From Acidobacteriota bacterium (GTDB lineage Bacteria; Pseudomonadota; Alphaproteobacteria; Caulobacterales; Hyphomonadaceae), in the NCBI GenBank assembly GCA_016712445.1, contig JADJRB010000001.1:186001-250000 (forward strand): DNA of 64,000 nt, in the 5' to 3' direction. Both the position numbers and the translations under genes were made by a program. Positions 62,315-64,000 of the stretch are shown piece by piece; within the stretch, counting starts at the first letter, position 1, and the number at the start of each line of letters is the position of its first letter. A model generated the notes under the pieces. That model did not search any database. It saw nothing but the letters and a program-made list of their open reading frames with translations, and was not told where the DNA came from.

Positions 62315-62899
62315 ATGGCGCCCGACCGTCCCCTGCCCGAGTTCTGGTATCCGCTGGCGCGGATACTCCTTGTGCTGAAGGCTCTGCTGGCGGCCACGGC
62401 GCCGGAGGCGTTTGCGTCCATCGCCGCCCATGTCCACCGCGAGCTTCGCTATGCCGGCGCGTTCCTGCGCCGCTACCTGCTCGCCCTCGCGCGCCAGCTG
62501 GTCCTGCCGCCGCCCCGCCCCCGCGCCGCCGCGCCGGATGGGCCCGCCCCGCCGCGCGAACGCGGGCGGGCGCGCAGCGCGCCCTTCAGCCTGGCCGAGC
62601 TTCCCCCGGCGCGCCGCCCGCCCGGTCCCGGCCATGCACCGTACCCGGATGATTATGTCAACTGGGCCATCGCCCTCAGCCGGGCCGAAACCCTGCTCGC
62701 CGCCCTGCAGCGCCCGCTGCCGCTGGCCCGGCGCCTCGCCCGCCAGCTGGCGCGCGGCGCCGCCCCGGTGCTGCGCGATCTCGCCGTGCCCGCCTTTGTG
62801 CTGCGCACCCTTCCCCCGGCGCTCGATGCGCTGCTGATGCGGCTCGATCAGATCGCCCGGCCGGATGCCTGGGCCGGGCTCGATCCGGATTCCGGCTAG
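62315..62899 (+). CDS. Proline/arginine/alanine-rich protein, unknown
   Basis: 194 aa, very GC-rich. An N-terminal amphipathic region (WYPLARILLVLKALLAATAPEAF) is followed by a Pro/Arg-rich disordered linker and a C-terminal helical part with the short motif PYPDDYVNWAIALSRAETLLAALQ. No signal peptide or recognised domain. It is separated by about 175 AT-richer bases from the defence cassette, so it probably belongs to the host chromosome. Coding is moderately supported by the GC pattern and length. Confidence 0.5.
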   Translation: MAPDRPLPEFWYPLARILLVLKALLAATAPEAFASIAAHVHRELRYAGAFLRRYLLALARQLVLPPPRPRAAAPDGPAPPRERGRARSAPFSLAELPPARRPPGPGHAPYPDDYVNWAIALSRAETLLAALQRPLPLARRLARQLARGAAPVLRDLAVPAFVLRTLPPALDALLMRLDQIARPDAWAGLDPDSG

Positions 62900-62911
62900 G
62901 CGCCGCGCGCC

Positions 62912-63397
62912 TCACCAGATGCCGCTCGCCACCCCCGCCATCATCCCGGCCCCCAACTCCCGGCACATCGCCAGCTGCTCCGCCCCGATCACCTTCGGCG
63001 CGAGGATTTCTTCCGTGGTCTGAGCATGCGTGTTGACGATGCGCGGCGCCTGCACCTCCCTCAGCCGCCAGCCCGTCGCAATCCGCGCCAGCTGCCGCGC
63101 CGCGCTTTCCCCGTCAGAGCCCGCACAGATCACCTGCGCATAGGGGCGCCCCTCGATCCGCCCCAGCACGGGGTAATAACACCGGTCAAAGAACTCCTTC
63201 ATCTCCCCCGACAGCGCCGCGAGATTCTCCGGCCCGAAAAACAGGTAACCCGCCGCCGCCAGCAAATCCTCCGGCCCCGCCTCCGCCGCTTTCACCAAAC
63301 GCGCCTCGCCCTCGGCCTTCGCCCCCTCGAACGCCGCCCGCGCCATCGCCTCGCTGCCGCCGGTGCGCGAATGCCAGATGATCAGGAGGTGCTTCAT
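62912..63397 (-). CDS. Flavodoxin-like NAD(P)H oxidoreductase
   Basis: 161 aa from the ATG at 63397, which lies beside AGGAGGT on the wrong strand; the chosen start matches the fold. The FMN-binding loop WHSRTGGSE follows the first strand LLIIWH. The middle AGYLFFGPENLAALSGEMKEFFDRCYY is typical of NADPH-dependent FMN reductase-like proteins. Substrate unknown. Cytoplasmic. Confidence 0.82.
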   Translation of the reverse strand: MKHLLIIWHSRTGGSEAMARAAFEGAKAEGEARLVKAAEAGPEDLLAAAGYLFFGPENLAALSGEMKEFFDRCYYPVLGRIEGRPYAQVICAGSDGESAARQLARIATGWRLREVQAPRIVNTHAQTTEEILAPKVIGAEQLAMCRELGAGMMAGVASGIW

Positions 63398-63452
63398 GGG
63401 GAAAGACCAATGGGCCAATCCGGATTGTACGTAAAGTTCAACAACCGGGGCC

Positions 63453-64000
63453 TCACCCGGTTCGGCTGAGCCGCCACGCCCGGTAGCGTTTCGTCAGCGC
63501 CCTCGCCTTCATCTGGTCACGGACGAGACTCACCACCGGCGACAATCCCGCCTTCGGCCGCTTGCCCTTCGCCAGCCGCGTCAGCTGCCGCTTCACCAGC
63601 GCCATCGTGGCAAGCCCCGCCATCGTCCGGTTCTTCCAGGTCACTTCCGGCATCGACACATCCGTCATCCGCCCACCTTTCCACTGCGCCGGCAAGTCCG
63701 GCACAAACGCCATCGCCCGCGCAATGCCGAGCACATCAACGCCGTTGCCGATCGCCGCCTCCGCCGTCTTCAGCCGGTGAACACCGCCGGTCACCATGAT
63801 CGGCATCTTCGCCACCGAAGCCACATCGCGCGCAAAGTCGATGAAATATACCTCCCGCTTCGAGGTCGAACTTTCATCCGTATGCCCCTGCATCGCCGGG
63901 CTCTCATAGCTTCCGCCGGAAAGTTCCAGCAGGTCAACGCCCAGCCCGTTCAGCTGCCCGGCCACCCATTTTGCGTCCTCGACATCGAAGCCGCCTTTCT
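63453..64000 (-). CDS. NADH:flavin oxidoreductase (old yellow enzyme family), 5' end outside the window
   Basis: The frame is open to the right edge, so the N-terminal part is missing. The visible 3' portion includes GGFDVEDAKWVAGQLNGLGVDLLELSGGSYESPAMQG and MVTGGVHRLKTAEAAIGNGVDVLGIARAM, which are the barrel strands 6-8 with the FMN-phosphate-binding glycine region of OYE-type enzymes. These reduce activated alkenes with NAD(P)H. An in-frame GTG at 63965 is internal to this conserved region and is not the start. Confidence 0.88.
   Translation of the reverse strand, partial: KGGFDVEDAKWVAGQLNGLGVDLLELSGGSYESPAMQGHTDESSTSKREVYFIDFARDVASVAKMPIMVTGGVHRLKTAEAAIGNGVDVLGIARAMAFVPDLPAQWKGGRMTDVSMPEVTWKNRTMAGLATMALVKRQLTRLAKGKRPKAGLSPVVSLVRDQMKARALTKRYRAWRLSRTG

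Noticed and set aside
1..64000. tRNA, rRNA, CRISPR arrays, transposases, integrases
   Set aside because: I looked through gaps on both strands and found no cloverleaf-like run, repeat array or recombinase motif.

Overview
The window is GC-rich bacterial chromosome, densely packed on both strands, with short gaps and many 1-4 base stop/start overlaps. The gene content fits an aerobic, Gram-negative alphaproteobacterium. Supporting signs are a TonB-dependent receptor, many lipoproteins, DUF1489, DUF6768 and CC_3452-type families, a split glycine decarboxylase (gcvPA/gcvPB), and a cytochrome P450 beside an acyl-CoA dehydrogenase. A Hyphomonadaceae/Caulobacterales-like host is my inference, not proven. 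I found no rRNA, tRNA, CRISPR array, insertion sequence or integrase.

Layout. 1-4 kb: glycine-zipper protein (cut by the edge), TlyA-type methyltransferase, SodC-like lipoprotein, membrane protein, exported amidase. 4-8.4 kb: two-gene RND efflux operon. 8.4-13 kb: short-chain dehydrogenase, small unknown proteins, Gfo/Idh/MocA oxidoreductase, and a large fusion of a zinc phospholipase C-like domain with a DUF4332-like domain. 13-18.5 kb: tryptophanase, an SRPBCC/ArsR pair behind a striking 34-bp AT-rich dyad, P450, acyl-CoA dehydrogenase. 18.5-29.4 kb: small secreted protein, Nudix hydrolase, PEP carboxykinase, S41 peptidase-like lipoprotein, thiolase, a thioredoxin-like/DUF1131-like fusion lipoprotein, a Pro/Glu-rich protein and a TonB-dependent receptor. 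29-44 kb: small unknowns, universal stress protein, leucine dehydrogenase-like enzyme, TrkH, TauE/SafE, several lipoproteins, a JmjC/cupin-like protein, a coupled amidohydrolase pair, a GNAT-like enzyme and an acyltransferase.

44-50 kb is the glycine cleavage operon (gcvT-gcvH-gcvPA-gcvPB, minus strand), preceded by a tandem glycine riboswitch that I read directly from the sequence. 50-54.5 kb: ECF sigma factor overlapping a DUF6768 membrane protein, an endonuclease/exonuclease/phosphatase-fold lipoprotein coupled to a membrane protein, a VOC protein and a methyltransferase. 54.6-59.5 kb: an AT-richer MORN-repeat lipoprotein, then argS, a lipoprotein and ispH.

59.7-62.1 kb is the most unusual part. 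It is an AT-richer two-gene cassette that encodes an EcoRI-family adenine methyltransferase overlapping by 4 bases a DUF262-HNH nuclease. It looks like a compact restriction-modification or defence unit inserted beside ispH. The window ends with a proline-rich unknown protein, a flavodoxin-like protein and the C-terminal part of an old-yellow-enzyme-type oxidoreductase that runs off the right edge.
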